Of a stretch of DNA of 64,000 nucleotides, positions 38,037-47,500 are shown piece after piece. This stretch comes from Sinorhizobium sp. 6-70 (GTDB lineage Bacteria; Pseudomonadota; Alphaproteobacteria; Rhizobiales; Rhizobiaceae). Under the pieces are notes generated by a model. That model worked only from the letters and a program-made list of their open reading frames with translations, was not told the origin of the DNA and did not search any database. The stretch is from assembly GCF_030124375.1 (NCBI RefSeq), contig NZ_JASKLS010000007.1, positions 62,001 through 126,000 of the forward strand, in the 5' to 3' direction. Numbering within the stretch: the stretch's first letter is position 1; every line of letters starts with the position of its first letter. A program made the translations under genes and the position numbers.

Positions 38037-39548
38037 ATGGTTAGGCATACAGTCATCGACGGCCGGATTCCGACGCGACGCGGCGGCAAGAATGCACGAT
38101 TAATGGTTGCATTCCTGGCGACTGCGCTCCTGTCTGCCTGCCAATCGGTGATCGAACAGACCTACGAGCCGACCGTTTCGCCGTCGTCGAATCCGCAGAT
38201 CGTCGAGGAAGTGCAGAAGAATGATCCGCGCGCCCAGCTCGGCGCGCGCGAACACCCGCGGATCGTCGCGAGCTACGGCGGCGAATACAAGGACGCCAAG
38301 ACCGAGCGACTGGTGGCGCGCATCACCGGCGCGCTGACGGCGGTTTCAGAAAATCCGCAGCAATCCTATCGCATCACCATTCTCAATTCACCGGCGATCA
38401 ACGCCTTTGCGCTTCCCGGCGGCTACCTCTACGTCACGCGCGGTCTTCTGGCGCTTGCCAACGATGCCTCCGAGGTCGCTGCCGTGCTCTCGCACGAGAT
38501 GGCGCACGTCACCGCAAACCACGGCATCGAGCGCCAGCAGCGTGAAGAGGCCGAGGTGATCGCGAGCCGGGTCGTCTCCGAAGTGCTTTCCTCCAATCTG
38601 GCTGGGAAACAGGCGCTTGCCCGCGGCAAGCTGCGGCTCGCCGCCTTCTCGCGCAATCAGGAGCTTCAGGCCGACGTGATCGGCGTGCGCATGCTGGGCG
38701 AGGCAGGATACGACCCTTATGCCGCCGCCCGTTTCCTCGATTCGATGGCGGCCTACGCCCGCTTCACGGCGGTCGACCCGGAAGCCGACCAGAGTCTCGA
38801 CTTCCTGTCGAGCCACCCCAACGCGCCGCAGCGCGTCGAACTGGCGCGCCGCCACGCGCGTGCCTTCGGCGTCGAAAGCACGATCGGCGACCGCGGGCGC
38901 GATTACTATCTGGCCGGCATCGACGGCATCCTCTACGGCGACAGCCCGCAGGAGGGTTATGTCCGGGGCCAGACATTCCTGCACGGCCAGCTCGGCATCC
39001 GCTTCGACGTGCCGCTCGGCTTCCAGATCGACAACAAGGCCGAGGCGGTGCTCGCGACCGGCCCGGGTGACATCGCGATCCGTTTCGACGGCGTCGCCGA
39101 CACAGCGCAGCGCAGTCTCACCGACTACATCGCCAGCGGCTGGGTCACCGGCCTGCAGCCGGATACGATTCATCCGATCTCCGTCAATGGCCTCGAGGCA
39201 GCAACGGCGCGGGCATCGGCCGATCGCTGGGATTTCGATGTCACCGTGATCCGCATCGACAACCGCATCTATCGTTTCCTGACCGCCGTCCCCAAAGGAT
39301 CGAACGCTCTGGAAAGCACGGCGAGCCAGTTGCGCAGCTCGTTCCGCCGCATGACGCAGGCCGAGGTTCAATCGCTGAAACCGCTACGCATTCGCGTGGT
39401 TACTGTCAGGTCCGGCGACACGATGGCGACGCTGGCTGCCCGGATGATGGGAACGGACCGCAAACTCGATCTCTTCCGCTTGATCAACGCGATGCAGATC
39501 ACCTCCACCGTCAAACCCGGCGACAAGGTGAAGATCATTTCCGAATAG
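38037..39548 (+). CDS. M48 family zinc metallopeptidase lipoprotein with C-terminal LysM-like domain
   Basis: 503-aa exported protease resembling BepA/LoiP-type envelope quality-control enzymes. N-terminal signal with lipobox LLSAC (Cys35), zinc motif HEMAH at residues 153-157, the downstream ELQAD glutamate motif near 208, and a C-terminal LysM-like segment (VVTVRSGDTMATLAARMMG ... VKPGDKVKIIS). Middle region (about 310-440) is a peptidase-associated domain of unclear role. Start ATG 38037 gives a long n-region; ATG 38103 (MVAFLATALLSAC) is an alternative that gives a conventional lipoprotein signal. Confidence 0.9.
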   Translation: MVRHTVIDGRIPTRRGGKNARLMVAFLATALLSACQSVIEQTYEPTVSPSSNPQIVEEVQKNDPRAQLGAREHPRIVASYGGEYKDAKTERLVARITGALTAVSENPQQSYRITILNSPAINAFALPGGYLYVTRGLLALANDASEVAAVLSHEMAHVTANHGIERQQREEAEVIASRVVSEVLSSNLAGKQALARGKLRLAAFSRNQELQADVIGVRMLGEAGYDPYAAARFLDSMAAYARFTAVDPEADQSLDFLSSHPNAPQRVELARRHARAFGVESTIGDRGRDYYLAGIDGILYGDSPQEGYVRGQTFLHGQLGIRFDVPLGFQIDNKAEAVLATGPGDIAIRFDGVADTAQRSLTDYIASGWVTGLQPDTIHPISVNGLEAATARASADRWDFDVTVIRIDNRIYRFLTAVPKGSNALESTASQLRSSFRRMTQAEVQSLKPLRIRVVTVRSGDTMATLAARMMGTDRKLDLFRLINAMQITSTVKPGDKVKIISE

Positions 39549-39578
39549 AGTGGTGGATTGCTTTTCTCCGTGGCCAGA

Positions 39579-39675
39579 GTGCTACTGCGTGTTTCCGATT
39601 CAAGGATAAAACAGGCAGCCGTTCAAAGTGCTACAGCGTCCGTCTTTGCGCGCCCGACAGGACGCGCGGCGCTGG
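39579..39675 (-). repeat. Family A repeat, reverse orientation
   Basis: GTGCTACTGCGTGTTTCCGATTCAAGGATAAAACAGGCAG (shortened hairpin 2), GTTCAAAGTGCTACAGCG linker, then TTGCGCGCC-CGACAGGA-CGCGCGGCGC. Ends 36 bases before the beta-lactamase start. Confidence 0.75.
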
Positions 39676-39711
39676 GCTATCGATTGTCACAGCCACGAGG
39701 GCTTGTCTTCA

Positions 39712-40902
39712 ATGAGAAACATTCGCCTGACAGCGTTCAAAATTTTCGCGGCCACATCCCTCTTCTTTAATCCATGGACCCACGCGGCCGCCAGCGATGG
39801 TCAAGGTGCGCTCGAACGCGTCGTGAACGAAGCGATCCGCCCCTTGATGGAGCAATACGACATTCCCGGGATGGCTGTCGCTGTCACAGTTCAGGGAAAG
39901 AGATACGTCTTTAACTATGGCGTTGCCTCGAAGGAGGGTCGGCAAAAAGTCACCGACGCGACGCTCTTCGAGATCGGCTCGATCAGCAAGACGTTCGCAG
40001 CGACCCTTGCCTCCTACGCCGAAGTGCGCGGGGCCCTCTCGCTTTCCGACCACGCCAGCAAATATTTGCCAACGCTTGTCGGAAGCAGTTTCGATAGGAT
40101 CACCCTGCTCGAACTCGGCACCTATACGGCCGGAGGCTTGCCCCTGCAGTTTCCGGATTCCGTCGCGGACCAGAAGGAGGCGATCAGCTATTTCAGAAGC
40201 TGGCGTCCGAGCTACGAACCCGGCACGTATCGGATCTACTCGAACCCCAGTATCGGGCTGTTCGGATACCTGGCCGCCGAAAGCATGAGCGAGCCGTTCG
40301 ACGATCTGATGGAAAAGAAGCTCTTCCCGGAGCTTGGCCTGACGCAGACCTATATCCGAGTTCCTGAGGATCGCATGCGCGATTACGCCTATGGCCACTC
40401 GAAGGAGGGTAAACCTATCCGGGTGAACCCGGGTGTTCTGGATTCGGAGGCCTACGGCGTGAAGACGACTGCGGCCGATCTGCTTCGTTTCGTCGAGGCA
40501 AATATTGACGCATCAAAGCTCGACGAAACGCTCCAGCGGGCGATCGCCGCAACGCATGTCGGCCATTACAAGGTGGGCGACATGATGCAGGGACTCGGGT
40601 GGGAGATGTATGCCTATCCGACCGATCTCGAGCAACTGCTGGCGGGAAACTCGGCTGAGCTAAGCTTCAAGCCAAACAAGGTGGCCAAGCTTGCGCCGCG
40701 ACTGCCACCGCGAGACGACGTGCTGATCAACAAGACCGGCTCGACAAACGGCTTCGGCGCCTATGCCGCCTTTGTCCCCGCGAAAGGCATCGGCGTCGTT
40801 TTGTTGGCCAACAGGAATTACCCTATCCCGGCTCGCGTAAGGGTCGGCTATCGAATCTTGGCGACCTTGGACAGTGAGCTCGGAACGGCGAGCACACGCT
40901 AG
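39712..40902 (+). CDS. Class C (AmpC-type) beta-lactamase
   Basis: 396-aa periplasmic serine beta-lactamase/acylase. Signal peptide of about 28 residues ending HAAASDG. All class C motifs are present: SISK with catalytic Ser90 and Lys93 (context FEIGSISKTFAATLA), YSN at 176-178, and KTG at 341-343; TYTAGGLPLQFPD is a class C hallmark. Start ATG 39712; the open frame upstream translates a family A repeat. No ampR-type LysR gene is next to it, so inducible control in the enterobacterial way is not supported here. It could hydrolyse cephalosporins, or could act on cell-wall peptides. Confidence 0.92.
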   Translation: MRNIRLTAFKIFAATSLFFNPWTHAAASDGQGALERVVNEAIRPLMEQYDIPGMAVAVTVQGKRYVFNYGVASKEGRQKVTDATLFEIGSISKTFAATLASYAEVRGALSLSDHASKYLPTLVGSSFDRITLLELGTYTAGGLPLQFPDSVADQKEAISYFRSWRPSYEPGTYRIYSNPSIGLFGYLAAESMSEPFDDLMEKKLFPELGLTQTYIRVPEDRMRDYAYGHSKEGKPIRVNPGVLDSEAYGVKTTAADLLRFVEANIDASKLDETLQRAIAATHVGHYKVGDMMQGLGWEMYAYPTDLEQLLAGNSAELSFKPNKVAKLAPRLPPRDDVLINKTGSTNGFGAYAAFVPAKGIGVVLLANRNYPIPARVRVGYRILATLDSELGTASTR

Positions 40903-41043
40903 ACTTCGCCAGCGCATCCGCTTTCACGTGGATTCACTGAAAGCGAATACGATGCTCTGGAATGAAGGTACGGGAGTGTCCTTTGTGCGGTCATTTGAAC
41001 GCACGGCGCTCCCGATTTTTCTGCAGTCGATTTCGCATTGCGT

Positions 41044-41910
41044 TCAGTGCATGCCGGAAGCCAATGCCGGCGCCTTGGCGGCGAGCGCGGCGCGCAGCTT
41101 TTCCAGCGCCCGGGTCTCGATCTGCCTGACGCGCTCCTTCGAGATGCCGAGGTCGACGCCCAGTTCCTCCAGCGTCGCGCCGTCTTCCGACAAACGACGC
41201 GCGCGGATAATCTTCATCTCACGCTCACTCAACTCCCCAAGCGCGATATGAAGCCAGCGGCGAGCACGTTCGCCGTCGATCATGTCGCTGACCTGTTCGT
41301 CGGGCAGCGGCGCTTCGCTCGCAAGGAAGTCGAGCCGCTCGCCGCTGTCAGAATCTCCGTGGCCGACAGGGGCCTGTAGCGATGCGTCGCTTCCGGACAG
41401 GCGCGCATCCATCGTCTGCACGTCGGCAAGGCTGACGCCCAGCGCCGCGGCAATCTCCTCGTGCATCGCCTGCGAGGTCAGTTGCCGGTCGCCTTGGGCA
41501 AGACGCGCCCGCAATCTCCTCAGGTTGAAGAACAGCGCCTTTTGCGCCGAGCTTGTTCCCCCGCGCACGATCGACCAGTTGCGCAGGACATAGTCCTGCA
41601 TCGATGCGCGGATCCACCAGGTGGCATAGGTCGAGAAGCGAACGTCCCGACTTGGCTCGAAACGCGCCGCCGCCTCCAGCAGGCCGACATGGCCCTCCTG
41701 GACGAGATCGCTCATCGGCAACCCGAAACTGCGGAATTTGGCCGCCATGGCGATCACCAGCCGCATATGCGCCATGGCGATCTTGTTGCGCGCCTCCTGA
41801 TCGTTGTTTTCCCTCCAGGCCTGCGCCAGGGCATGCTCCTCGTCGCGTTCGAGATAGGGCGCATCCATGGCAATCTTGATCATGCGCCTGTCTGCAGTAA
41901 GGGTCTTCAT
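41044..41910 (-). CDS. rpoH2: RNA polymerase sigma-32-type factor RpoH2
   Basis: 288-aa alternative sigma factor of the heat-shock group. Region 2 motifs HMRLVIAMAAKF, GLPMSDLVQEGHVGLLEAA and FSTYATWWIRASMQDYVLRNWSIVR, and region 4 ERVRQIETRALEKLRAAL are intact. The RpoH box is present in altered form (QKALFFNLRRLRARL after GTSSA). Start ATG 41910 (MKTLTADRRMIKIAMDAPYL). Rhizobia carry two RpoH proteins; the divergence from canonical RpoH and the RpoE2-like promoter at 42131-42155 support RpoH2. Confidence 0.92.
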   Translation of the reverse strand: MKTLTADRRMIKIAMDAPYLERDEEHALAQAWRENNDQEARNKIAMAHMRLVIAMAAKFRSFGLPMSDLVQEGHVGLLEAAARFEPSRDVRFSTYATWWIRASMQDYVLRNWSIVRGGTSSAQKALFFNLRRLRARLAQGDRQLTSQAMHEEIAAALGVSLADVQTMDARLSGSDASLQAPVGHGDSDSGERLDFLASEAPLPDEQVSDMIDGERARRWLHIALGELSEREMKIIRARRLSEDGATLEELGVDLGISKERVRQIETRALEKLRAALAAKAPALASGMH

Positions 41911-42130
41911 CGGTCGCTCCGTAGCTGGCGCCGGGGCGCCGTTAACGATTGAACACGAAGGGCCAAACGCTTGTCGGAGCATCCGGCAACAGGAACGGCG
42001 AGCGCCAGGATCGTACTTGAAGAACCGGTGCAGCGCCCTAAATCGAAGATACGAACCTGAAACGGTGAAAGATCACAGAACCAAGATCGTCCGGGCAGCA
42101 AAGGCGAACGCCTTCGTACCGGCTATATCC

Positions 42131-42155
42131 AACGCGTGCCAGCGCAAAAAGTTCC
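42131..42155 (-). promoter_or_regulatory. RpoE2-type ECF promoter of rpoH2
   Basis: On the minus strand GGAAC (42155-42151), 18 bases, then GTT (42133-42131 region) fits the rhizobial RpoE2 consensus GGAAC-N18/19-TT. It lies about 220 bases before the rpoH2 ATG. RpoE2 control of rpoH2 is established in S. meliloti; assignment of this exact site is inference. Confidence 0.65.
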
Positions 42156-42218
42156 CCCACTTGCGATGATTTCCGAACGCTTGCTTCTGCAATAAGCCTT
42201 TGTTCGGCTCCTGAGCCT

Positions 42219-42310
42219 ATAGCGCCGCCCGTCCTATAGGACGCGCAAAGGACGCTGCAACACTTTGAAATACTGCATGTTTTATCGTTGATCTGGGCAC
42301 GATCTAAGGA
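42219..42310 (+). repeat. Family A two-hairpin repeat
   Basis: ATAGCGCCGCCCGTCCTATAGGACGCGCAAAGGACGCT hairpin, AACACTTTGAAATACTGCATG linker, then a decayed second hairpin (GATCTGGGCACGATCTAAGGA). Upstream of the rpoH2 promoter. Confidence 0.8.
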
Positions 42311-42332
42311 ACCGTTGCAGCAGCGGACAAAG

Positions 42333-42359
42333 AAAAAGCCCGGCGCGAGGGCCGGGCTC
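42333..42359 (-). terminator. Terminator of carD
   Basis: On the minus strand AGCCCGGC-CCTCGC-GCCGGGCT followed by TTTTTCTTTG. It lies 140 bases beyond the carD stop, because a family A repeat occupies the sequence in between. Confidence 0.85.
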
Positions 42360-42387
42360 TTGGGTCGTGGCTTCCGGGTCGTGTCCT

Positions 42388-42492
42388 ACAGCGCCGCGCG
42401 TCTTATCCGACGCGCAAAGGACGCTGTAGCACTTTGAATTGCTGCATGTTTTTATCCTTAAATCGGCTACGATTTAAGGAAACATGCAGTAG
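42388..42492 (+). repeat. Family A two-hairpin repeat, best-preserved copy
   Basis: ACAGCGCCGCGCGTC-TTATCC-GACGCGCAAAGGACGCTGT hairpin; CACTTTGAATTGC; then CTGCATGTTT-TTAT-CCTTAAATCG-GCTA-CGATTTAAGG-AAACATGCAG, a nearly perfect long hairpin. Inserted between the carD stop and its terminator. Confidence 0.9.
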
Positions 42493-42500
42493 GCTGCGGC

Positions 42501-43070
42501 TTAAGCGGCCTCGTCCTGGGCGTCGTCTTCGTCGATGGCCTTGCCGCGCTTCGGCCCCTTGTTCAGGTTGGCTTCGACGAGGCGCACCGCCTCCGTTTCC
42601 GACATCTTGTTCACGGCAGCGATTTCGCGCGCCATGCGATCAAGAGCGGCCTCATAAAGCTGGCGTTCGGAATAGGACTGTTCGGGCTGGTTTTCCGCGC
42701 GATAGAGATCGCGCACCACTTCCGCGATGGAGATGAGGTCGCCCGAGTTGATCTTGGCATCGTATTCCTGGGCACGACGGGACCACATGGTCCGCTTCAC
42801 GCGTGCCTTGCCCTGCACCACCTTCAGCGCACGATCGACGAAATCGGTTTCGGACAGCTTGCGCATGCCGATGCTGACGGCCTTCGCCACCGGCACCTTG
42901 AGACGCATCTTGTCCTTCTCGAAATCGATGACAAAAAGCTCGAGCTTCATGCCAGCGACTTCCTGCTCCTCAATCGCAACGATCTGGCCAACACCATGAG
43001 CCGGGTAAACGATCGATTCACCGGTCTTGAAGCCTTGGCGCGTTGAAGATTTTTTCTGCTGGGTCGTCAT
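42501..43070 (-). CDS. carD: CarD family transcriptional regulator
   Basis: 189-aa CarD/CdnL-type protein that binds the RNA polymerase beta subunit and stabilises promoter open complexes. N-terminal RNAP-interaction (Tudor-like) domain GESIVYPAHGVGQIVAIEEQEVAG, then the helical domain with the WSRRAQEYDAKINSGD motif (conserved Trp). Start ATG 43070 (MTTQQKKSSTRQG). The C-terminus is acidic (EDDAQDEAA). Same strand as fdxA, S4 and helicase genes upstream, a grouping I recall from other alphaproteobacteria. Confidence 0.93.
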   Translation of the reverse strand: MTTQQKKSSTRQGFKTGESIVYPAHGVGQIVAIEEQEVAGMKLELFVIDFEKDKMRLKVPVAKAVSIGMRKLSETDFVDRALKVVQGKARVKRTMWSRRAQEYDAKINSGDLISIAEVVRDLYRAENQPEQSYSERQLYEAALDRMAREIAAVNKMSETEAVRLVEANLNKGPKRGKAIDEDDAQDEAA

Positions 43071-43480
43071 TCGTTTCAAAAACTCCCTATTGCGCACCCG
43101 GCCTCTCAAAGGCCGGGGCCGGGTCGGTCAGGCCCGGGATAGACGGGGATACCGCCGGGTGGGGTCAATCCTGGTCCGTCCAACGGAACGCAAACGCCTC
43201 ATATATCGCGGTCACAGGCAACGGAACGTTGCGTATTTGGGAAGAGCCGCGCCGTGGAGATCGTTTGCTTTCGTGATGGTTTTCGGGCGCGCAAAAACAC
43301 CCTCGGTGGATCAGTAACAGGAAGCTATCACAAAAAAGTGCGCAAATCAATAATTTGCTGCATGGCAGCGATCAAGCTGCCACGCACACAATTGTGAGGC
43401 TGAGGCCGGATTTCCCCAGATTTCGGCCCTTGCTTTGTATCCGTTCGTCAGCGCCGGCGAACCAAACGCGGACGATTGCG
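43071..43480. other. Intergenic region between carD and fdxA
   Basis: 410 bp with no supported gene. Contains a TGGCAGC-GATCAA-GCTGCCA hairpin at 43363-43382, possibly the 3' end of the fdxA mRNA though without a clear T tract, and CACACAATTGTGAG near 43383-43398, a small palindrome. The right-hand carD promoter should be in 43071-43250. Confidence 0.45.
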
Positions 43481-43819
43481 TCAATCGCCCTGTCCCGGCT
43501 CGGCAGAGAAGTACTTCTCGTATTTTCCCTCGACGCCGTCCATCTCCTTGGCCTCCGGCAAAGGATCCCGCTTCACCGTGATATTCGGCCACTTCGTCGC
43601 AAAATCAGCGTTCAATTTCAACCACATATCGAGGCCCGGCTCGGTATCCGGCTTGATCGCCTCGGCGGGACATTCCGGCTCGCACACCCCGCAATCGATG
43701 CACTCGTCGGGGTGAATGACGAGGAAATTCTCGCCCTCATAGAAGCAGTCCACCGGGCAGACTTCCACGCAGTCCGTATACTTGCAGCGTATGCAATTGT
43801 CGGTCACGACATACGTCAT
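43481..43819 (-). CDS. fdxA: 7Fe-8S ferredoxin FdxA
   Basis: 112-aa seven-iron ferredoxin. Cluster cysteines line up with the Azotobacter FdI type: Cys9, Cys17 and Cys50 for the 3Fe-4S cluster and Cys21, Cys40, Cys43, Cys46 for the 4Fe-4S cluster (motifs [17 protein letters not shown] and [12 protein letters not shown]). The C-terminal extension of about 55 residues is usual in alphaproteobacteria. Start ATG 43819. The redox partner is unknown. Confidence 0.95.
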   Translation of the reverse strand: MTYVVTDNCIRCKYTDCVEVCPVDCFYEGENFLVIHPDECIDCGVCEPECPAEAIKPDTEPGLDMWLKLNADFATKWPNITVKRDPLPEAKEMDGVEGKYEKYFSAEPGQGD

Positions 43820-44117
43820 GAGGTACTCCAGCCAATGCTCACATTTGATGGCAGACGGCAATCAACGGTGATGCCCATCGTCCGTGCATGCTAGGAATGT
43901 CCGACGCGCATAGCTGCCGAAGCAGACCCGAATGCCATTCAACGTGGCTTGTGAGGTAACGGCTTTGAGTGCCCTTTGCAAGAATAATCCATGCGCCGTT
44001 GGCCGGGAAGCGGGCAGAGTTTTCCAGAGTGGAATGATTTTCGATCGCTTCGATCCAAAATCGCGGATTTGACCGCTTTTCATGGGGCGAGGCGGCCCGG
44101 ACACCGCCGCTCGCTCC

Positions 44118-44531
44118 TCAATCTTCCCCCTCGCCGAAATCGGGTTTGAGGCGATCCGTGTCGCGCCGCTCCCGCTTCGTCGGGCGCCCGGCACCCCGTT
44201 CACGCGTCGCCTGTTCGAAGGCCGTGAGCCTCTGGGAGGGGGCTGGCGGGGTCAAGTCGTCGTAGAGCAGGCGGGCCTCCTCATAGGGCCCGCGCCGCAC
44301 ACCGGGTAAGAGCACGCGAACGACAAGATCCCGCCGCTCGAGCGACAATTCGAGCGTATCGCCGGTCTTTACCTGAGCGGAGGACTGCGTCACCCGCGCG
44401 CCATTGACCGCGACATAACCGGCCTCGATCGCCTTCTGGGCGAGCGAGCGCGATTTGATCAGCCGCGCGAAGAACAGCCACTTGTCGAGCCGCTGACGAG
44501 ATGCAGGCGCGGACACTGGCTGTTTCTCCAT
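44118..44531 (-). CDS. S4-domain RNA-binding protein (Hsp15 type)
   Basis: 137 aa. S4 fold RLDKWLFFARLIKSRSLAQ (residues 14-32) and YVAVNGARVTQSSAQVKTGDTLEL match the heat-shock protein 15 family, which rescues stalled 50S subunits carrying peptidyl-tRNA. The C-terminal tail is charged (RPTKRERRDTDRLKPD). Its start is seven bases after the stop of the helicase gene, so the two are probably one transcript, both acting on RNA. Confidence 0.9.
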   Translation of the reverse strand: MEKQPVSAPASRQRLDKWLFFARLIKSRSLAQKAIEAGYVAVNGARVTQSSAQVKTGDTLELSLERRDLVVRVLLPGVRRGPYEEARLLYDDLTPPAPSQRLTAFEQATRERGAGRPTKRERRDTDRLKPDFGEGED

Positions 44532-44538
44532 TGCCTTC

Positions 44539-47500
44539 CTACTTTTTCAGCTGCTCCTTGAGAGCGGCAAGTTTCGCAAAGGGCGAATCCGGATCCAACG
44601 GCTTTTCCTTGCGCGGCGGGCGCCCCTCGAACTTCGGACCGCCCGGCTTGCCGCCCCGATCGTGGCGATCGGGCCGATCCTTGCGCTGGCCGCCACCCGG
44701 CCTGCTCTCCTGTGCCTTGCCGCGCATGGGCGCTCCGCCCTTGCGGCCGCCCTCCCGGCCTTCACCCTGGCCATGCCGCTGGCCACCACGCCGATGATCG
44801 CCCTGATGGCGGCCACCCTGGCGGTGGTTGTCCTGGCGCGTGCCAGGACGCCAGAGGAGCACGGGCCTGGCTTCGGCAGGCTCTTCTGCCGGGATTGCTT
44901 CAGCCGGACTTGCTTCAGCCGGCGCGTCGCTGGTCGCTTCAGCCGTAGGCGCCTCCGTCTGCGTTACGCCGACAGGCTCGCTCTCGGTATCCGCGTCGAC
45001 ATTCTCGACCGCGGCACTTTCGACCGGCGCCTCCGCCGAGGTCGCCTCTGCCCTCTGGCTTGCGAGGAACACTGCCGCCTCCTCCGCGGTCACGCTATCG
45101 GCGCGATAGCCGAGCCCCTTCAGGATTTCCTCCATGTCGTCGGGCGTTGCGCCGAGAATGGACAGCATCGCGGTCGTCGCCATGAAGCGGCGGCCGTCAT
45201 ATGCGCCGTCCGGACGCGGCTCGGCGCCCGGCTTCCACTGCAGCAGCGGACGAATGAGATCGGCAAGCCGCTCCAGGATGTCGATCCTTACGGCCCGCTT
45301 GCCGAGGAAGCGGAACCCCGCGAGCTTGTAGAATGTCCGCTCGAACGACGGATCGGTGACGACGGAGGTGCGGCCGGCGGCAAGCATCGGAATGAGTTCG
45401 CCGTAGCCGGGCTTGTCGAGCCCGTCGTTCTTCAGTGCCCAGAGCAACGTGATGAGCTCCGCCGGCGCCGGTTTCAACAGAGCCGGCAGGAAGATGTGAT
45501 AGGCACCGAAGCGAACACCATATTTGCGGATGGACGCGCGGCCATCCTGATCGAGCGACTTCACCTCCTCGGCGACGTCGCGGCGGAAGAGCACACCGAG
45601 ATTCTCGACGAGCTGGAAAGCCAGACCCTTGGCGAGACCTTCGAGGTCCTCCGCCCGGGAAATATCGTCAAGCGGCTTTAAGATCGTGCCGATATGGTGG
45701 TTCACGAACCGTTCGATCCGGGCGAGCACATGCTCGCGGGCATTGGCCTGGAGCTGCTCGTCGGCGAGCAGGATGACGCGGGGACGCATGACGTGATCGC
45801 TCGCGGCAAGGCGCGCCACGGGATCGCCGAGCCAGCGCACGAGGCCGTCCGACGAAAGCGCCAGATCACCGTTGCCGGCCGCATGCAGACGCGCGGCGCG
45901 CGCCTCGAACTCCAGCGCGAGCGCCTTCTGGGCAGCGCCCTGTACGGCCTTCGCATCCGACCCTTCGCCACCGGCCGCCAAAGTGAACCGGAAACCGGTT
46001 AATTGGCCTACGTGGTGTCCCTCGACGAAGACATCACCATTCACACTGATTTCAGCTTCCAGCATCGCATTCTCTCTCAGGCGCTTCATGAGCACAGATG
46101 TCCTGCGATCAACAAAGCGTTTCGTCAACCTTTCATGTAGCGCGTCGGACAATCGATCTTCAATTTCCCGCGTCTTTTCTTGCCAGTGTGTCGGATCGGC
46201 AAGCCATCCGGGCCGATTTGACACATAGGTCCAGGTCCTGATCTGCGCAATTCGCGCCGAAAGTGTGTCAATCTCGCCATCAGTGTGATCTGCGCGGCGG
46301 ACCTGCTCGGCCATGAAGTCTTCGTTGACGGCGCCCTCGCGAACGAGATCGGCGTAGATCGTCGAAATCAGGTCCGCGTGCTGCGCCGGCGTTATGCGCC
46401 GGTAGTCGGGCAGGGCGCAGGCCTCCCAAAGCGTCTCGACCCGCTCGGCCGTGGTCGCGACGTCCACGACTTCGGGATAACGCGTCAGGTGCTCCAGTGC
46501 CTGCTGGTCGACGGCCGGAAGGGCACGCGTCAGGCCGGCAACGGCCGGCGCTGCCTCGAGACTTTTCTTGAGCGCCTTCAACGAGGAATAGTCGACCGCC
46601 TTCGAGCGCCACTGCAGGACTTTGACCGGATCGAATTCATGCGACTCGATGCGATGCACCAGTTCATTGTCGAAGGGATCGACGCGCCCGGTGACGCCGA
46701 ACGTCCCGTCCCGCACATGCCGGCCCGCGCGCCCCGCGATTTGCGCAAGCTCTGCCGGGTTGAGATTGCGGTACTGGTAGCCGTCGAACTTGCGGTCCTG
46801 CGCGAAGGCGACATGATCGACGTCGAGATTGAGGCCCATGCCGATGGCATCGGTCGCCACGAGGTATTCGACATCACCCTCCTGGTAGAGCGCGACCTGG
46901 GCATTGCGGGTGCGCGGCGACAACGCCCCGAGCACGACTGCCGCGCCGCCGCGCTGTCGCCGGATGAGTTCGGCGATGGCATAGACCTCGTCGGCCGAGA
47001 AAGCGACGATGGCGGAACGATGCGGCAGCCGCGTGATCTTCTTCGATCCTGCATAGAGAAGCTGCGACAGGCGCGGCCGTTCGATGATCGTTATGCCCGG
47101 CAGGAGCTGTTGGAGTATCGGCCACATCGTCGCCGCACCGAGCAGCAGCGTCTCGCCGCGGCCGCGCAGATGCAGCAGCCTATCGGTAAAGATGTGGCCA
47201 CGCTCCAGATCGGCGGCAAGCTGCACCTCGTCGATCGCGACGAACGATGCCGTCGTCTCGCGCGGCATGGCCTCGACGGTGCAGACCGAATAGCGCGCGC
47301 GATGCGGCGTGATCTTCTCCTCGCCCGTGATCAGCGCGACGTTATGGTGGCCCACCTTTTCGACCAGACGCGTATAGACTTCGCGCGCAAGCAGGCGCAG
47401 CGGCAGGCCGATGACGCCACTGTCATGCGCAACCATGCGCTCGATCGCATAGTGGGTCTTGCCGGTGTTGGTTGGCCCGAGCACCGCGGTCACGCCGCGA

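Larger units (their letters stand above)
41911..42500. other. Long intergenic region between rpoH2 and carD
   Basis: 590 bp holding, from left: the rpoH2 leader, its RpoE2-type promoter, a family A repeat (42219-42310), the carD terminator (42333-42359) and a second family A repeat (42388-42492). The leader between 41911 and 42130 has no gene; short open frames there lack coding character. Confidence 0.7.

Noticed and set aside
37649..38089. 146-codon minus-strand frame in the thiQ/M48 gap
   Set aside because: Overlaps thiQ and the M48 gene start and has no coding character (Arg/Ser/Pro/Cys-rich).
43862..44203. 113-codon frame between fdxA and the S4 gene
   Set aside because: Ser/Arg-rich translation, no conserved motif, overlaps the S4 coding end. 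The 300 bp region has no supported gene.
44662..45681. 339-codon open frame antisense to the helicase tail
   Set aside because: Arises from the repetitive Ala/Glu and Gly/Arg codons of the opposite strand.
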